From Rufibacter immobilis (GTDB taxonomy: Bacteria; Bacteroidota; Bacteroidia; Cytophagales; Hymenobacteraceae): a DNA stretch of 64,000 nucleotides. The stretch covers positions 1,414,636 through 1,478,635 of the forward strand of contig NZ_RJJE01000017.1 in NCBI RefSeq assembly GCF_003721565.1. Reading direction: 5' to 3'. Below the pieces are notes generated by a model. That model did not search any database, was not told where the DNA came from, and was given only the letters and a program-made list of their open reading frames with translations. The position numbers and the translations under genes were made by a program. Below, one piece after another: positions 8,456 to 17,421 of the stretch; the stretch's first letter is position 1, and the number at the start of each line of letters is the position of its first letter.

Positions 8456-9571
8456 ATGAAGATGAAAAAGAACTTCCTCCTTCCGTTTTTCTCTCTGGTA
8501 GCGGCCAGCTCGCTTGTGGCAGCCTGTTCAGAAGATAAAAAAACCGCAGCACAAACGCCTCTGGCGGCGCAGGAACTGTGCCTCACCGATACCCTTTCCC
8601 AACTCATCACCTTAGACACCGCCCGGCTACAAACCGTGACCCACCAACTGCAACTGGTGGGCAAAGTGGCCTTAGACGAGAAGAAGGTGTTCAAAATTTT
8701 CCCGCTGGTGGGCGGCCACGTGCAAACCGTGAAAGTGGAGCTGGGCGACTATGTGCAGAAAGGCCAGGTTCTGGCGGTGATCAGGAGCAGTGAAGTGGCT
8801 GAATTTGAGCAGCAGCGCATTGCCGCCACCTCGGCGTTGCAGATGGCCCAGAAAAACCTGCAAGTGGCCCAGGACATGCTGCAGGCGGGGCTTCTCTCTG
8901 AACAGGATTTCCTGGCCGCGCAACGGGAGAAGAACATCGCGCAGGCCGAGGTGCAGCGCATGAAGCAGATTTTCAGCATTTACAGCGTGGGCAAAGGCTC
9001 TGAATATGTAGTGAAAGCGCCCGCCGCGGGCTTTGTGGTAGAGAAGAACGTGAACGCCGACATGCAGATACGCTCAGACAATGACGCCACGCTGTTCACC
9101 ATCTCCAGCCTCAACGAGATCTGGGTCATGGCCAACGTCTTTGAGTCTGACATTGCCAAAGTGAAGGAAGGCTACACCGCCCAGGTAACCACCCTCAGCT
9201 ACCCAGACAAAGTCCTTTACGGCAAGATTGACAAAATCTTTAACGTGTTGGACCCCGAAACCCGCACCATGAAAGTAAGGGTTCGGCTAGACAACCCCGA
9301 TTTCTCGCTCAAGCCCGAGATGTTCGCCAACATAAAGATTGAGTACCCCGAGGACCGCAAGCTTCTGGCCATACCCGCCCACGCCCTGGTGTTTGACCAG
9401 ACCAAAAACTACGTGATGGTCTATCGCAAACGCTGTGACGTGGAGCAGCGCGAGGTGACCCTGTACCAGACGGTGGGCAAGACGGCTTACCTGCAAAGCG
9501 GCCTCAAGGCCGGCGAAACGGTGGTGAGCAAATATCCGCTGCTGGTGTACAACGCCTCCAAATCAAGATAA
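8456..9571 (+). CDS. czcB: Periplasmic adaptor subunit of a heavy-metal RND pump (CzcB-like lipoprotein)
   Basis: 371 residues. The signal ends in a lipobox-like 'SSLVAACSED', so the protein is probably a lipoprotein anchored at Cys24. A biotinyl-lipoyl half-motif ('GGHVQTVKVELGDYVQKGQVLAVI'), a helical hairpin (about 110-170), a beta-barrel segment and the 'PEMFANIKIEYPE' membrane-proximal strand follow in the usual MFP order. It bridges the TolC-like channel and the RND pump. It lacks obvious Met-rich copper sites of CusB, which fits a divalent-cation system. Confidence 0.9.
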   Translation: MKMKKNFLLPFFSLVAASSLVAACSEDKKTAAQTPLAAQELCLTDTLSQLITLDTARLQTVTHQLQLVGKVALDEKKVFKIFPLVGGHVQTVKVELGDYVQKGQVLAVIRSSEVAEFEQQRIAATSALQMAQKNLQVAQDMLQAGLLSEQDFLAAQREKNIAQAEVQRMKQIFSIYSVGKGSEYVVKAPAAGFVVEKNVNADMQIRSDNDATLFTISSLNEIWVMANVFESDIAKVKEGYTAQVTTLSYPDKVLYGKIDKIFNVLDPETRTMKVRVRLDNPDFSLKPEMFANIKIEYPEDRKLLAIPAHALVFDQTKNYVMVYRKRCDVEQREVTLYQTVGKTAYLQSGLKAGETVVSKYPLLVYNASKSR

Positions 9572-9608
9572 AGGGCTCGAGAGTTGGCCGAGAGCGGGTG
9601 AAGTCATT

Positions 9609-9654
9609 TTTCCGTTTTGGGGTTGTTTTCAGAAAAAGAGCCTCTAAACGGAAA
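9609..9654. repeat. Interspersed palindrome copy inside the czc operon
   Basis: Imperfect hairpin in the 160-bp gap between adaptor and pump genes. The outermost bases TTTCCG / CGGAAA pair. Confidence 0.7.
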
Positions 9655-9731
9655 TCAGGCAAAACATACCAGATACTACTCCTTCGCCGCCGGCGAATGC
9701 CCTTTTCATTCTATAAAAGCAAGATTCCTTT

Positions 9732-12700
9732 ATGAGTTCTTTTATCAAAAGTATCATCGCCTTTTCGCTTAAGAACCGGTTTCTGGTGTTTTTCATCACG
9801 GCCGGTATTGTAGTGGCGGGGGTATTCAGCTTTCTGCATACGCCCATTGAGGCCTTCCCAGACGTAACCAACACGCGGGTGCAGATCATCACGCAGTGGC
9901 CGGGCCGCAGCGCCGAGGAGGTGGAAAAGTTTGTGACCATTCCCATTGAGGTGGAGATGAACGTGGTGCCGCGCAAAACCAGCCTCCGGTCCATCTCGCT
10001 CTTCGGGTTGTCTGTGGTGACCATGATTTTTGAGGACGAGGTAGATGATTTCCATGCCCGCCAGCTGGTGGCCAACCAATTGGCCACCGTGAACCTGCCC
10101 GACGGCGTGGATGCCGAGATGCAGCCTTCGGCGGGGCCAACCGGCGAAATCTTCCGCTACACCTTGCAGAGCAAAACCAAGGACGTGCGCGAACTGAAAA
10201 CCATTCAGGACTGGGTAATCGACCGTAAACTGAAAGGCGTGCCTGGCATTGCCGACGTAGTAAGTTTTGGGGGTGAGGTCAAAACCTACGAGGTGAGCGT
10301 AGATCCTAGCCTGATTGGCAAATACAACATCACCGCCCCAGACGTGTACGAGGCCATTGCCAAGAGCAACCTCAACGTGGGCGGCGATGTGATTGAGAAA
10401 AACGGCCAGGCCTACGTGGTGCGCGGCATTGGGCAACTCAACAACATTAATGAGATTGAGAACGTGATGGTGACCGAGCGCCAGGGCGTACCCGTACTCA
10501 TCAGAAACGTGGCCACCGTCACAGAATCCCATTTGCCCAACTTGGGCTACGTGGGCCGCGACGAGCAGACTAATCTGGTGGAAGGCATTGTGGTGATGCG
10601 CAAAAACGAAAATCCCAGCGAAGTCCTGGATGCCCTGAAAAGCAAAATCATCGAACTGAACGAGCAGGTCTTACCCGATGATGTGAAGATTGTGCCGTTC
10701 TATGACCGCTCAGACCTCATCGGATTCACCACCAAGACCGTGACCCACAACCTGCTGGAAGGCATTGTGCTGGTAACCCTCATCGTGTTCCTCTTCATGG
10801 CCGATTGGCGCACCACCCTTACCGTGGCCATCATCATTCCGCTGGCCTTGCTCTTCGCGTTTGTGTGCATGCGGCTCAAAGGCATGTCGGCTAACCTGCT
10901 TTCCATGGGTGCCATTGACTTCGGGATTATCATTGACGGGGCCGTGGTGATGGTGGAAGGGCTGTTTGTGGTGCTGGACAAGAAAGCGCATGAACTGGGA
11001 ATGCCGCGCTTCAACGCCCTCTCCAAACGGGGCATCATCAAGAAAACCGCCGTTGATTTGGGCAAATCCATCTTCTTCTCCAAGCTGATCATCATCACGG
11101 CCCTGCTGCCCATCTTCGCGTTCCAGAAGGTAGAGGGTAAAATGTTCTCGCCGCTGGCCTATACATTGGGTTTCGCTTTACTGGGGGCGCTTTTCTTCAC
11201 GCTTACGCTGGTGCCGGTGCTGAGCAGCATGCTCCTGAACAAGAACGTGCGGGAGAAACACAATCCCTTTGTGAACTTCATCAACAAACACGTGTACCGG
11301 GGCTTTTCTTTCACCTATAGGCACAAGAAAGCGAGTATGGCGGTGGCCTTGATGGTACTGGTAGCAGGACTGTACCTGTTCAGGTTCCTGGGTTCCGAGT
11401 TTCTGCCGCAGCTGAACGAGGGGGCGGTGTACGTTAGGGCCAACATGCCCATGAGCACCTCGCTGCAACAGTCGGTGGAGATGACGGAGAAGATACGTAA
11501 AACCATTGGTGCTTTTGACGAAGTAAAACAGGTCATGTCCCAGACCGGCAGACCCAACGACGGCACCGATCCTACCGGCTTCTTCAACATTGAACTGCAC
11601 GTGGATCTCAAACCCAAAGATGACTGGGAACGCAAGATCAGCAAGGAGGAGCTTATTCAGGAGATGCAGAACAAACTGGCCGCTTACCAAGGCATCAGTT
11701 TCAACTTCTCCCAACCCATCATGGACAACGTGGAGGAAGCCGTTTCTGGGGTCAAAGGCTCTATGGCGGTCAAGGTGTTCGGCGATGACCTGCAACGGCT
11801 GGAAGTGCTGGGCGACAGTGTGCACAGCGTTCTAAGGAAAATCGAAGGCATTGATGATCTGGGTGTGATCCGGCTCATTGGGCAGCCCGAAATGCGGGTA
11901 GAGCTGGACCAGCAGCGTATGGCCTCGTACGGTGTCTCCCCGGCAGATGCCCAGGCGGTGATTGAGATGGCCATTGGCGGCAAAGGCGTGAGCAGCCTGT
12001 ATGAAGGCGAACGGAAGTTTGACATCCGGCTCCGGTACCAGCAGGAGTTCCGGAACAATGAGGAACAGTTGGCCAATCTGCGGGTGCCCACCAGCCACGG
12101 CGGCAACATCTCCTTACAGGAAATCGCCAAAATCAGTGCCGTCACGGGACCCGCTTTTGTGTACCGCGAAGACAACGCCCGCTTCATTGCCGTGAAATTC
12201 TCGGTGCGGGGCCGTGACCTGGGCAGCACCATTCAGGAAGCGCAGGAAAAAGTGAACCAGGCCGTGAAACTAGACAAAGGCATGCATTTGGAGTGGAAAG
12301 GCGAATTTGAGAATCAAATACGCGCCACCGACCGCCTCATGCAAGTAGTACCAGTAAGTTTGGTGCTGGTATTTCTGATTTTGTTTGCCCTCTTCGGCAA
12401 TGGCCGTGATGCCGCCCTGGTGATTCTGAATGTGCCGTTTGCGTTGATAGGCGGTATTCTGGCGCTCTTGCTCACCCACACCAATTTCAGTATCTCGGCG
12501 GGAGTTGGGTTCATTGCCCTGTTGGGGATCTGCGTGCAGAACGGGGTGATCCTGATCTCGGTGTTCAAGAAGAACCTGGAGGAGAACCTGCCGTTGGCTC
12601 AGGCCATTAAAGAAGGCGTGGCCGAACGCACCCGCCCCGTGGTCATGACCGCCCTCATGGCCGCCATTGGGTTATTGCCCGCCGCCCTCTCTACCGGCAT

Positions 12701-12875
12701 TGGCTCTGAGACGCAGAAACCCCTGGCCATTGTGGTCATTGGCGGGCTCATTAGTGCCACTATTCTCACGCTGCTTATTTTCCCGCTGCTCTTTGACAGC
12801 GTGTACAAGAGAACACTCAAGAAGAAACGGAACCGTTCTACCGTGGCCCGGACTGCCCACGCAGTGCCCGCCTAG
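9732..12875 (+). CDS. czcA: CzcA-family heavy-metal efflux RND pump
   Basis: 1047 residues, the full length of the HME-RND family, with twelve membrane helices in two sets of six separated by large periplasmic loops. The TM4 proton-relay stretch reads 'DFGIIIDGAVVMVEG' (about residues 396-410), with both acidic residues of the CzcA-type motif; copper/silver CusA pumps differ here. This supports export of divalent cations such as Co, Zn or Cd, although the exact metal cannot be read. Driven by proton influx, it works with the adaptor and channel encoded just upstream. Confidence 0.93.
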   Translation: MSSFIKSIIAFSLKNRFLVFFITAGIVVAGVFSFLHTPIEAFPDVTNTRVQIITQWPGRSAEEVEKFVTIPIEVEMNVVPRKTSLRSISLFGLSVVTMIFEDEVDDFHARQLVANQLATVNLPDGVDAEMQPSAGPTGEIFRYTLQSKTKDVRELKTIQDWVIDRKLKGVPGIADVVSFGGEVKTYEVSVDPSLIGKYNITAPDVYEAIAKSNLNVGGDVIEKNGQAYVVRGIGQLNNINEIENVMVTERQGVPVLIRNVATVTESHLPNLGYVGRDEQTNLVEGIVVMRKNENPSEVLDALKSKIIELNEQVLPDDVKIVPFYDRSDLIGFTTKTVTHNLLEGIVLVTLIVFLFMADWRTTLTVAIIIPLALLFAFVCMRLKGMSANLLSMGAIDFGIIIDGAVVMVEGLFVVLDKKAHELGMPRFNALSKRGIIKKTAVDLGKSIFFSKLIIITALLPIFAFQKVEGKMFSPLAYTLGFALLGALFFTLTLVPVLSSMLLNKNVREKHNPFVNFINKHVYRGFSFTYRHKKASMAVALMVLVAGLYLFRFLGSEFLPQLNEGAVYVRANMPMSTSLQQSVEMTEKIRKTIGAFDEVKQVMSQTGRPNDGTDPTGFFNIELHVDLKPKDDWERKISKEELIQEMQNKLAAYQGISFNFSQPIMDNVEEAVSGVKGSMAVKVFGDDLQRLEVLGDSVHSVLRKIEGIDDLGVIRLIGQPEMRVELDQQRMASYGVSPADAQAVIEMAIGGKGVSSLYEGERKFDIRLRYQQEFRNNEEQLANLRVPTSHGGNISLQEIAKISAVTGPAFVYREDNARFIAVKFSVRGRDLGSTIQEAQEKVNQAVKLDKGMHLEWKGEFENQIRATDRLMQVVPVSLVLVFLILFALFGNGRDAALVILNVPFALIGGILALLLTHTNFSISAGVGFIALLGICVQNGVILISVFKKNLEENLPLAQAIKEGVAERTRPVVMTALMAAIGLLPAALSTGIGSETQKPLAIVVIGGLISATILTLLIFPLLFDSVYKRTLKKKRNRSTVARTAHAVPA

Positions 12876-12930
12876 CGAAGTTTAGATAGGTTAAGTTCTT
12901 TGTGTTGGTTCCGTTCTTACTTGAGCCAAA

Positions 12931-12960
12931 AGAGGTGGTCACTGGCCACCTCTTTTTTTT
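12931..12960 (+). terminator. Rho-independent terminator after czcA
   Basis: AGAGGTGG / CCACCTCT stem with a 7-nt loop followed by eight T. It sits between convergent genes and has A/T tracts on both sides, so it may serve both strands. Confidence 0.85.
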
Positions 12961-12970
12961 AGGCAAACCT

Positions 12971-13006
12971 AGTTTGGGCCTGTTTTAGGAAAAAGAGCCC
13001 CTAAAC
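12971..13006. repeat. Interspersed palindrome copy (imperfect)
   Basis: GTTTGGGCCTGTTTT / AAAAGAGCCCCTAAAC in the convergent gap between czcA and the histidine kinase. Confidence 0.65.
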
Positions 13007-13100
13007 GGAAAAACGATTGATTTTTAACCGGCTGTTAAGTAGAGAAGACTTTAGCAGATCGTACGTAGTAAAACCTACCCTTTGAAACTAAAGGGGGGCA

Positions 13101-14471
13101 TTAACTTGTCACCAAAGGCAGTACCATTGTGACCGTGGTGCCCTGGGTTTGGGAGGAAGTGAGTTCTATGCGGCCGCCGTGCAACCGGAGAATCTTTTCG
13201 GCCATGGTGAGGCCAATACCGGTTCCTTTTCTGGAACGGGCATTATGGGCGCGGTAGAAGGGCTCCATCACCCTGCCAATTTCCTCCTCGGGTATCCCAA
13301 TTCCCTGATCTTGCACCCGTACCTGCACCTGCTGCTCCTGCCAATAAAGCGACACCTGCACCGGCTGATGGTCAGAGAACTTGGAGGCATTCTCCAGCAC
13401 GTTCTTGAACGCCACCTGTAAAAAGCTTCTATTGCCCAGCACGGTCAGTTGCTCCGGGTTGGGTGGCAGAGAGGAAAGGTCCAGCAGAATCTGGTTTTGC
13501 GGCAAGGCATGGTTCAGTTCGGCTTTCACCTCCAGCAGCACTTCGTCTATGCGCACGCGTTCCTGCCGCACTTCCTGCTCGTCAAAACCCGTCTGGGCCA
13601 ACATAATCAGATCAGTAGTCAGTTTTTCCAGCCGGTTGGTTTCTTTCTGGAGGGCTTGCAGCGAGGCTTTGTAGTCGGCAGGGCTGCGGTCTTGCATAAG
13701 GGTTACCTCCAATTCACCGCTCAGGGCCGTGATGGGGTTTCTGAGTTCATGCGAGGCATTGGCAATAAAGCTTTTCTGCATGTAGAAGGAAGTCTCCAGG
13801 CGTTCCAGCATTTGGTTAAACGTGTTCACCAGTTCGGCTATTTCGTCTTGGGTGTCACGCTCCTGCACGCGCAAATGCAGGTTGGCCGCCCGTATTTTAT
13901 TTACTTCCTGCACAATGGCCACAATGGGCTGCAACACTTTACGGGCGAAGAAACGCCCCGCCAGCGCCATGACCACACAACCCAGCACCACACTAATAAT
14001 GATGATCTGTTTGAGGTTGAGCAGCTTCTCACTGCCCGTCAGGTCTTTGGCCATGACAATGACGTAAAAATCGCCCTCATTGTCTTCGTACCAGATGCCT
14101 ATGCCCTGCTTGCCATGCAGCCAGAACTCCACTTCGCCGTGTTTGTCTATGAGGTGGAAAATCTTGTCTGGGATGGTGTAGCCCAGTGAATCTGACACCA
14201 CATGGGGTTGGCGCTCCTGGTCAAAGATAGCCAGGGTTTCTTCAGAGAGGCTTTGGAAGAATTTGCGTTGCGTCTTCTGCATGCGCTGCGAGGTGAACTC
14301 ATCCTGCTCCAGGTACATCTGCGCCGAGACTACTCCCCGGTCAATCAGGCGTTGAAAATACTGGCGCCTGGTAAACTGCTCAGACACCAGATAGATAATG
14401 AGCCCCGTGATGACGAGTACCGCCGTAGTTAACCCAGTGAACGTAAGGGTGAGCTGTTTCCTGAAATTCAT
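13101..14471 (-). CDS. Sensor histidine kinase, probable metal-responsive (CusS/CzcS-like)
   Basis: 456 residues. TM1 is at about 8-30, a periplasmic domain spans 35-150, TM2 about 157-178, then HAMP. The HisKA box reads FIANASHELRNPITAL (about 237-252) and the HATPase has 'NVLENASKFS', 'DQGIGIPEEE' and 'GTGIGLTMAEKIL'. The gene overlaps the upstream response regulator by 4 bp, so the pair is co-translated. Facing the czcCBA operon tail-to-tail, it is the natural candidate for sensing the exported metal, but that is inference from position and architecture. Confidence 0.92.
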   Translation of the reverse strand: MNFRKQLTLTFTGLTTAVLVITGLIIYLVSEQFTRRQYFQRLIDRGVVSAQMYLEQDEFTSQRMQKTQRKFFQSLSEETLAIFDQERQPHVVSDSLGYTIPDKIFHLIDKHGEVEFWLHGKQGIGIWYEDNEGDFYVIVMAKDLTGSEKLLNLKQIIIISVVLGCVVMALAGRFFARKVLQPIVAIVQEVNKIRAANLHLRVQERDTQDEIAELVNTFNQMLERLETSFYMQKSFIANASHELRNPITALSGELEVTLMQDRSPADYKASLQALQKETNRLEKLTTDLIMLAQTGFDEQEVRQERVRIDEVLLEVKAELNHALPQNQILLDLSSLPPNPEQLTVLGNRSFLQVAFKNVLENASKFSDHQPVQVSLYWQEQQVQVRVQDQGIGIPEEEIGRVMEPFYRAHNARSRKGTGIGLTMAEKILRLHGGRIELTSSQTQGTTVTMVLPLVTS

Positions 14472-15151
14472 GCCGATTCTGGTTCTCTAAGCATGTACCC
14501 CATTCCTACCACCGTATGCAGCAGCTTCACCGGGAAGTCTTTATCTATCTTGTTCCGAAGGTAATTGACATACACGTCCACCACGTTGGAACCCAGGTCA
14601 AAGTTGAGGTCCCAGACATTTTCCAGCAGGTCAACGCGGGAGAGCACCTTGCCCTGCTTTTTCAGGAAGTACTCTAACAAGGCGAATTCGCGGGCGGTGA
14701 GGTTGATATCTTTGCTGGCTCTGGTTACTTCTTTGGTGTCTAGGTTCATGGTGAGGTCGCTCAGGCGCAATAGGTTGCCCGCTGGCTGGGGTTCTGCCCG
14801 CCGCGCCAGTGCCCGCACCCGCGCCACCAGCTCCCTGAACTTAAAGGGCTTAGGTAAATAATCATCGGCCCCGGCTTCCAGACCGTCCACTACGTCATCT
14901 GTGGTGCCCAACGCCGTGAGCAGCAAAATGGGCGTGCGTAACTGTTCCTGGCGCAGCTGCCGGCACAGGTCCAGCCCGCTGAGGTGGGGCAAGATCACGT
15001 CCATGACAATGACCTGGTATTCGTTCTGTAGCGCTAATTTCTTACCCATATTGCCGTCATAGGCCACCTCTACCTCATACGTCTGCTCCTGTAAGCCTCG
15101 CTTGATAAATGCGGCCACGTTAGGCTCATCTTCAATGACCAGTATCTTCAT
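14468..15151 (-). CDS. OmpR-family response regulator (CusR/CzcR-like)
   Basis: 227 residues. The receiver domain has acidic pocket 'VIEDEPN' and phospho-acceptor Asp in 'VIVMDVILPHLSGLDL' (about D51), with Lys in 'YLPKPF'. A C-terminal winged helix (Trans_reg_C) contains 'LTAREFALLEYFLKKQGKVLSR' type sequence and 'VDVYVNYLRNKID'. First gene of the two-gene regulator operon. The 670 bp upstream hold repeats only. Confidence 0.93.
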   Translation of the reverse strand: MKILVIEDEPNVAAFIKRGLQEQTYEVEVAYDGNMGKKLALQNEYQVIVMDVILPHLSGLDLCRQLRQEQLRTPILLLTALGTTDDVVDGLEAGADDYLPKPFKFRELVARVRALARRAEPQPAGNLLRLSDLTMNLDTKEVTRASKDINLTAREFALLEYFLKKQGKVLSRVDLLENVWDLNFDLGSNVVDVYVNYLRNKIDKDFPVKLLHTVVGMGYMLREPESA

Positions 15152-15383
15152 TCTTTCTGATACGCTTGTTGTTTCTCCCTTACCTCACTCCCATGCAAAC
15201 CTGTAGCAAGCCCAAGGTAAAATTACGCAAATTAAGAGAGCAAACTGCTGCCAGTGATGGTTCTGCACTCCTTCTTCCAAATAAACGGCTCTCTTAATAT
15301 ATCTCAACCGCAGGGCACTTGAAGGGCAATTCTAACTTTCTGCCACAGCAGATGTAGGAGCAACGCGTTCTCACCTACACTCT

Positions 15384-15421
15384 GGTTTTTGCCTAATTTC
15401 AGAAAAACGGCCCCTAAACGG
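15384..15421. repeat. Interspersed palindrome copy (imperfect)
   Basis: GTTTTTGCCTAATTT / AAAAACGGCCCCTAAAC in the long gap between the response regulator and the catalase gene. Confidence 0.6.
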
Positions 15422-15515
15422 CACCACAAGTGAACACTTGCATCATAGAAGTCTTTTAAGGTTGATAGGGCGAGGACTTATAACTGCGCGTTATTAAAGC
15501 AGTTGCCACATTACC

Positions 15516-15580
15516 TACCCCTCCAAGGAGGGGAATCATCTGCAAAGTTGGCAGGAGAAAGTCCCCTCCTTGGAGGGGTA
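15516..15580. repeat. C/G-rich inverted repeat (TACCCCTCC type)
   Basis: Perfect 19-bp arms (15516-15534 and 15562-15580) around a 27-bp spacer. Each arm itself contains the palindrome CCCTCCAAGGAGGG. It resembles the elements at 51767-51878 and 53106-53362. Apart from this and the hairpin at 15384, nothing else is recognisable in 15152-15823. Confidence 0.85.
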
Positions 15581-15823
15581 GTGGTGGGTATCACAGTAGG
15601 GCCGTAAACACTGCAACTTGACCAGTTGTATAATCTTTTAAAAACACTACCCCCCTTCTCCTCTACAAGTTTTTTAGCCCAACAGAGGTTCTGCATCTAT
15701 AAAGTAAAGAACTAATTAAAGCACCTCATCACTTTAATCTATCATATCATCTTTATTATCGATTTGAACAATAAAGCCCAACCTAGCAACTTTGGTGCAT
15801 TGATCTATTTTACTAAACCCAAA

Positions 15824-17344
15824 ATGCTAAAAAAATCCTTACTCTTATTAACCTTCCTGGCTGGTAGCCAGCTGGTTTTTGCGCAGAAACCCCTTACTAC
15901 CAATACCGGCGCTCCGGTGGGGAACAACCAGAACTCCAGAACGGCCGGTGAGAACGGTCCGGTGCTGTTGGACGATGTGCACCTGATTGAAAAACTGGCT
16001 TCTTTTGACCGCGAGCGAATTCCCGAGCGCGTAGTACATGCCCGCGGGGCCGGGGCCTTCGGGGAATTTGAGAATTACGCCGATAACTCTGCGTTCACCA
16101 AAGCTTCTTTGTTCAATTCGCCGGGGAAGAAAACACCAGTGTTTGTACGCTTCTCCACAGTAGTACACGAGGCCGGTTCACCAGAGACTCTGCGCGACCC
16201 ACGGGGTTTCGCCGTTAAGTTCTACACCGACCAAGGCAACTATGACCTGGTGGGCAACAACCTGCCAGTGTTCTTCATCCGGGACGCCATCAAGTTCCCA
16301 GACATGGTGCACTCGTTCAAGCCGTCGCCTATCTACAACCGCCAGGACAACCACCGCGTGTTCGACTTCCTGTCTAACCAGCCCGAAAGCACCAACATGC
16401 TCACCTACCTGTACCAGGATTTGGGTATTCCGGCCAACTTCCGGCAGATGGATGGTTTTGGGGTACACGCCTTCAAATGGGTGAACGCCAAAGGCGAAGT
16501 GACCTACGTGAAATACAAGTGGACCTCTCAGCAAGGCGTAAAAACCCTGACTTCGGCGCAAGCCGCCCAGGTGCAAGCCACTAACCACAGCCATGCCACC
16601 CAAGACCTGTACGCTGAGATCAACAAAGGCAATTTCCCAGCCTGGGAGCTGTCGGTGCAGATGATCAAGCCTGAGGACCTGGACAAGTTTGACTTCAACC
16701 CGCTGGACCCTACCAAAATCTGGCCAGAGATCATTGCGCCGAGCAAAAAGATTGGCAAGATGACCCTGAACAAAGTGCCCGACAATTTCTTTGAATCGGT
16801 GGAGCAGGCCGCGTTTGCGCCCGGTACCCTGGTACCCGGCATTGAGCCCTCAGAAGACCGTCTGTTGCAGGGCCGCGTGTTCTCGTATTTTGACACCCAG
16901 CGTTATCGTTTGGGCGGCAACTTCCAGCGCATTCCGGTAAACGCCCCTAAAGTAGAGGTGAACAGCTACAACCAGAACGGCGTGTTGAGCAACCGCACCA
17001 CGGCATCAGACGTGAACTACCAGCCCAGCACGGCCAATCCGTCTTTCACAGACAATGCCCAGTTCCACTACTCTACCCAGAAGATAGACGCCGAGACCAT
17101 GCAGCGCGCCATCAGCAAGCAGAATAACTTCCAGCAAGCTGGTGACCTGTACCGTTCCCTGTCTAAAACAGAGAAAGAGCACCTCATCAGCAACCTGGCT
17201 GGCGACATGAGCCAGATCAGAAGCAAAGAAGTGCTGAACAAAATGGTGAGCTATTTCTACCAAGCCGATGCCGATTACGGCACGCGCCTCATCAAGGCCC
17301 TGAAACTGGACAAAACCCAGGTACAGGCGCTTACTTCCAAATAA
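15824..17344 (+). CDS. katA: Exported heme catalase
   Basis: I start at the ATG at 15824 because it begins a clean signal peptide ('MLKKSLLLLTFLAGSQLVFA', cleavage before Q). An ATG-independent upstream extension to 15764 would bury that signal. The mature enzyme shows the distal His in 'RVVHARG', the Asn in 'DLVGNNLPVFFIRD' and the proximal heme Tyr in 'RVFSYFDTQRYRLG'. The roughly 480-residue mature chain indicates a small-subunit monofunctional catalase. It converts hydrogen peroxide to water and oxygen, here probably in the periplasm. Heme synthesis genes follow directly, as does an exported ankyrin protein. Confidence 0.93.
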   Translation: MLKKSLLLLTFLAGSQLVFAQKPLTTNTGAPVGNNQNSRTAGENGPVLLDDVHLIEKLASFDRERIPERVVHARGAGAFGEFENYADNSAFTKASLFNSPGKKTPVFVRFSTVVHEAGSPETLRDPRGFAVKFYTDQGNYDLVGNNLPVFFIRDAIKFPDMVHSFKPSPIYNRQDNHRVFDFLSNQPESTNMLTYLYQDLGIPANFRQMDGFGVHAFKWVNAKGEVTYVKYKWTSQQGVKTLTSAQAAQVQATNHSHATQDLYAEINKGNFPAWELSVQMIKPEDLDKFDFNPLDPTKIWPEIIAPSKKIGKMTLNKVPDNFFESVEQAAFAPGTLVPGIEPSEDRLLQGRVFSYFDTQRYRLGGNFQRIPVNAPKVEVNSYNQNGVLSNRTTASDVNYQPSTANPSFTDNAQFHYSTQKIDAETMQRAISKQNNFQQAGDLYRSLSKTEKEHLISNLAGDMSQIRSKEVLNKMVSYFYQADADYGTRLIKALKLDKTQVQALTSK

Positions 17345-17360
17345 TCTACTTTACCATACA

Positions 17361-17393
17361 GAACAAGCCGGGTGGTCTCTGCCCGGCCTGTTC
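17361..17393 (+). terminator. Hairpin between catalase and hemA
   Basis: GAACAAGCCGGG / CCCGGCCTGTTC stem with one mismatch and a 9-nt loop, 17 bp after the catalase stop. There is no clean T run, so it may be an attenuator or mRNA-stabilising hairpin rather than a full terminator. Confidence 0.5.
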
Positions 17394-17421
17394 CACCCTT
17401 TTCACCTAAGATGCAACACAC

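Noticed and set aside
9732-12875. CusA-type copper/silver pump
   Set aside because: The TM4 motif is DFGxxxDGA as in CzcA-type divalent cation pumps, and the adaptor lacks obvious Met-rich copper sites.
15511-15696. 61-codon minus-strand frame
   Set aside because: Runs through the C/G-rich inverted repeat; an artefact of repeat sequence.
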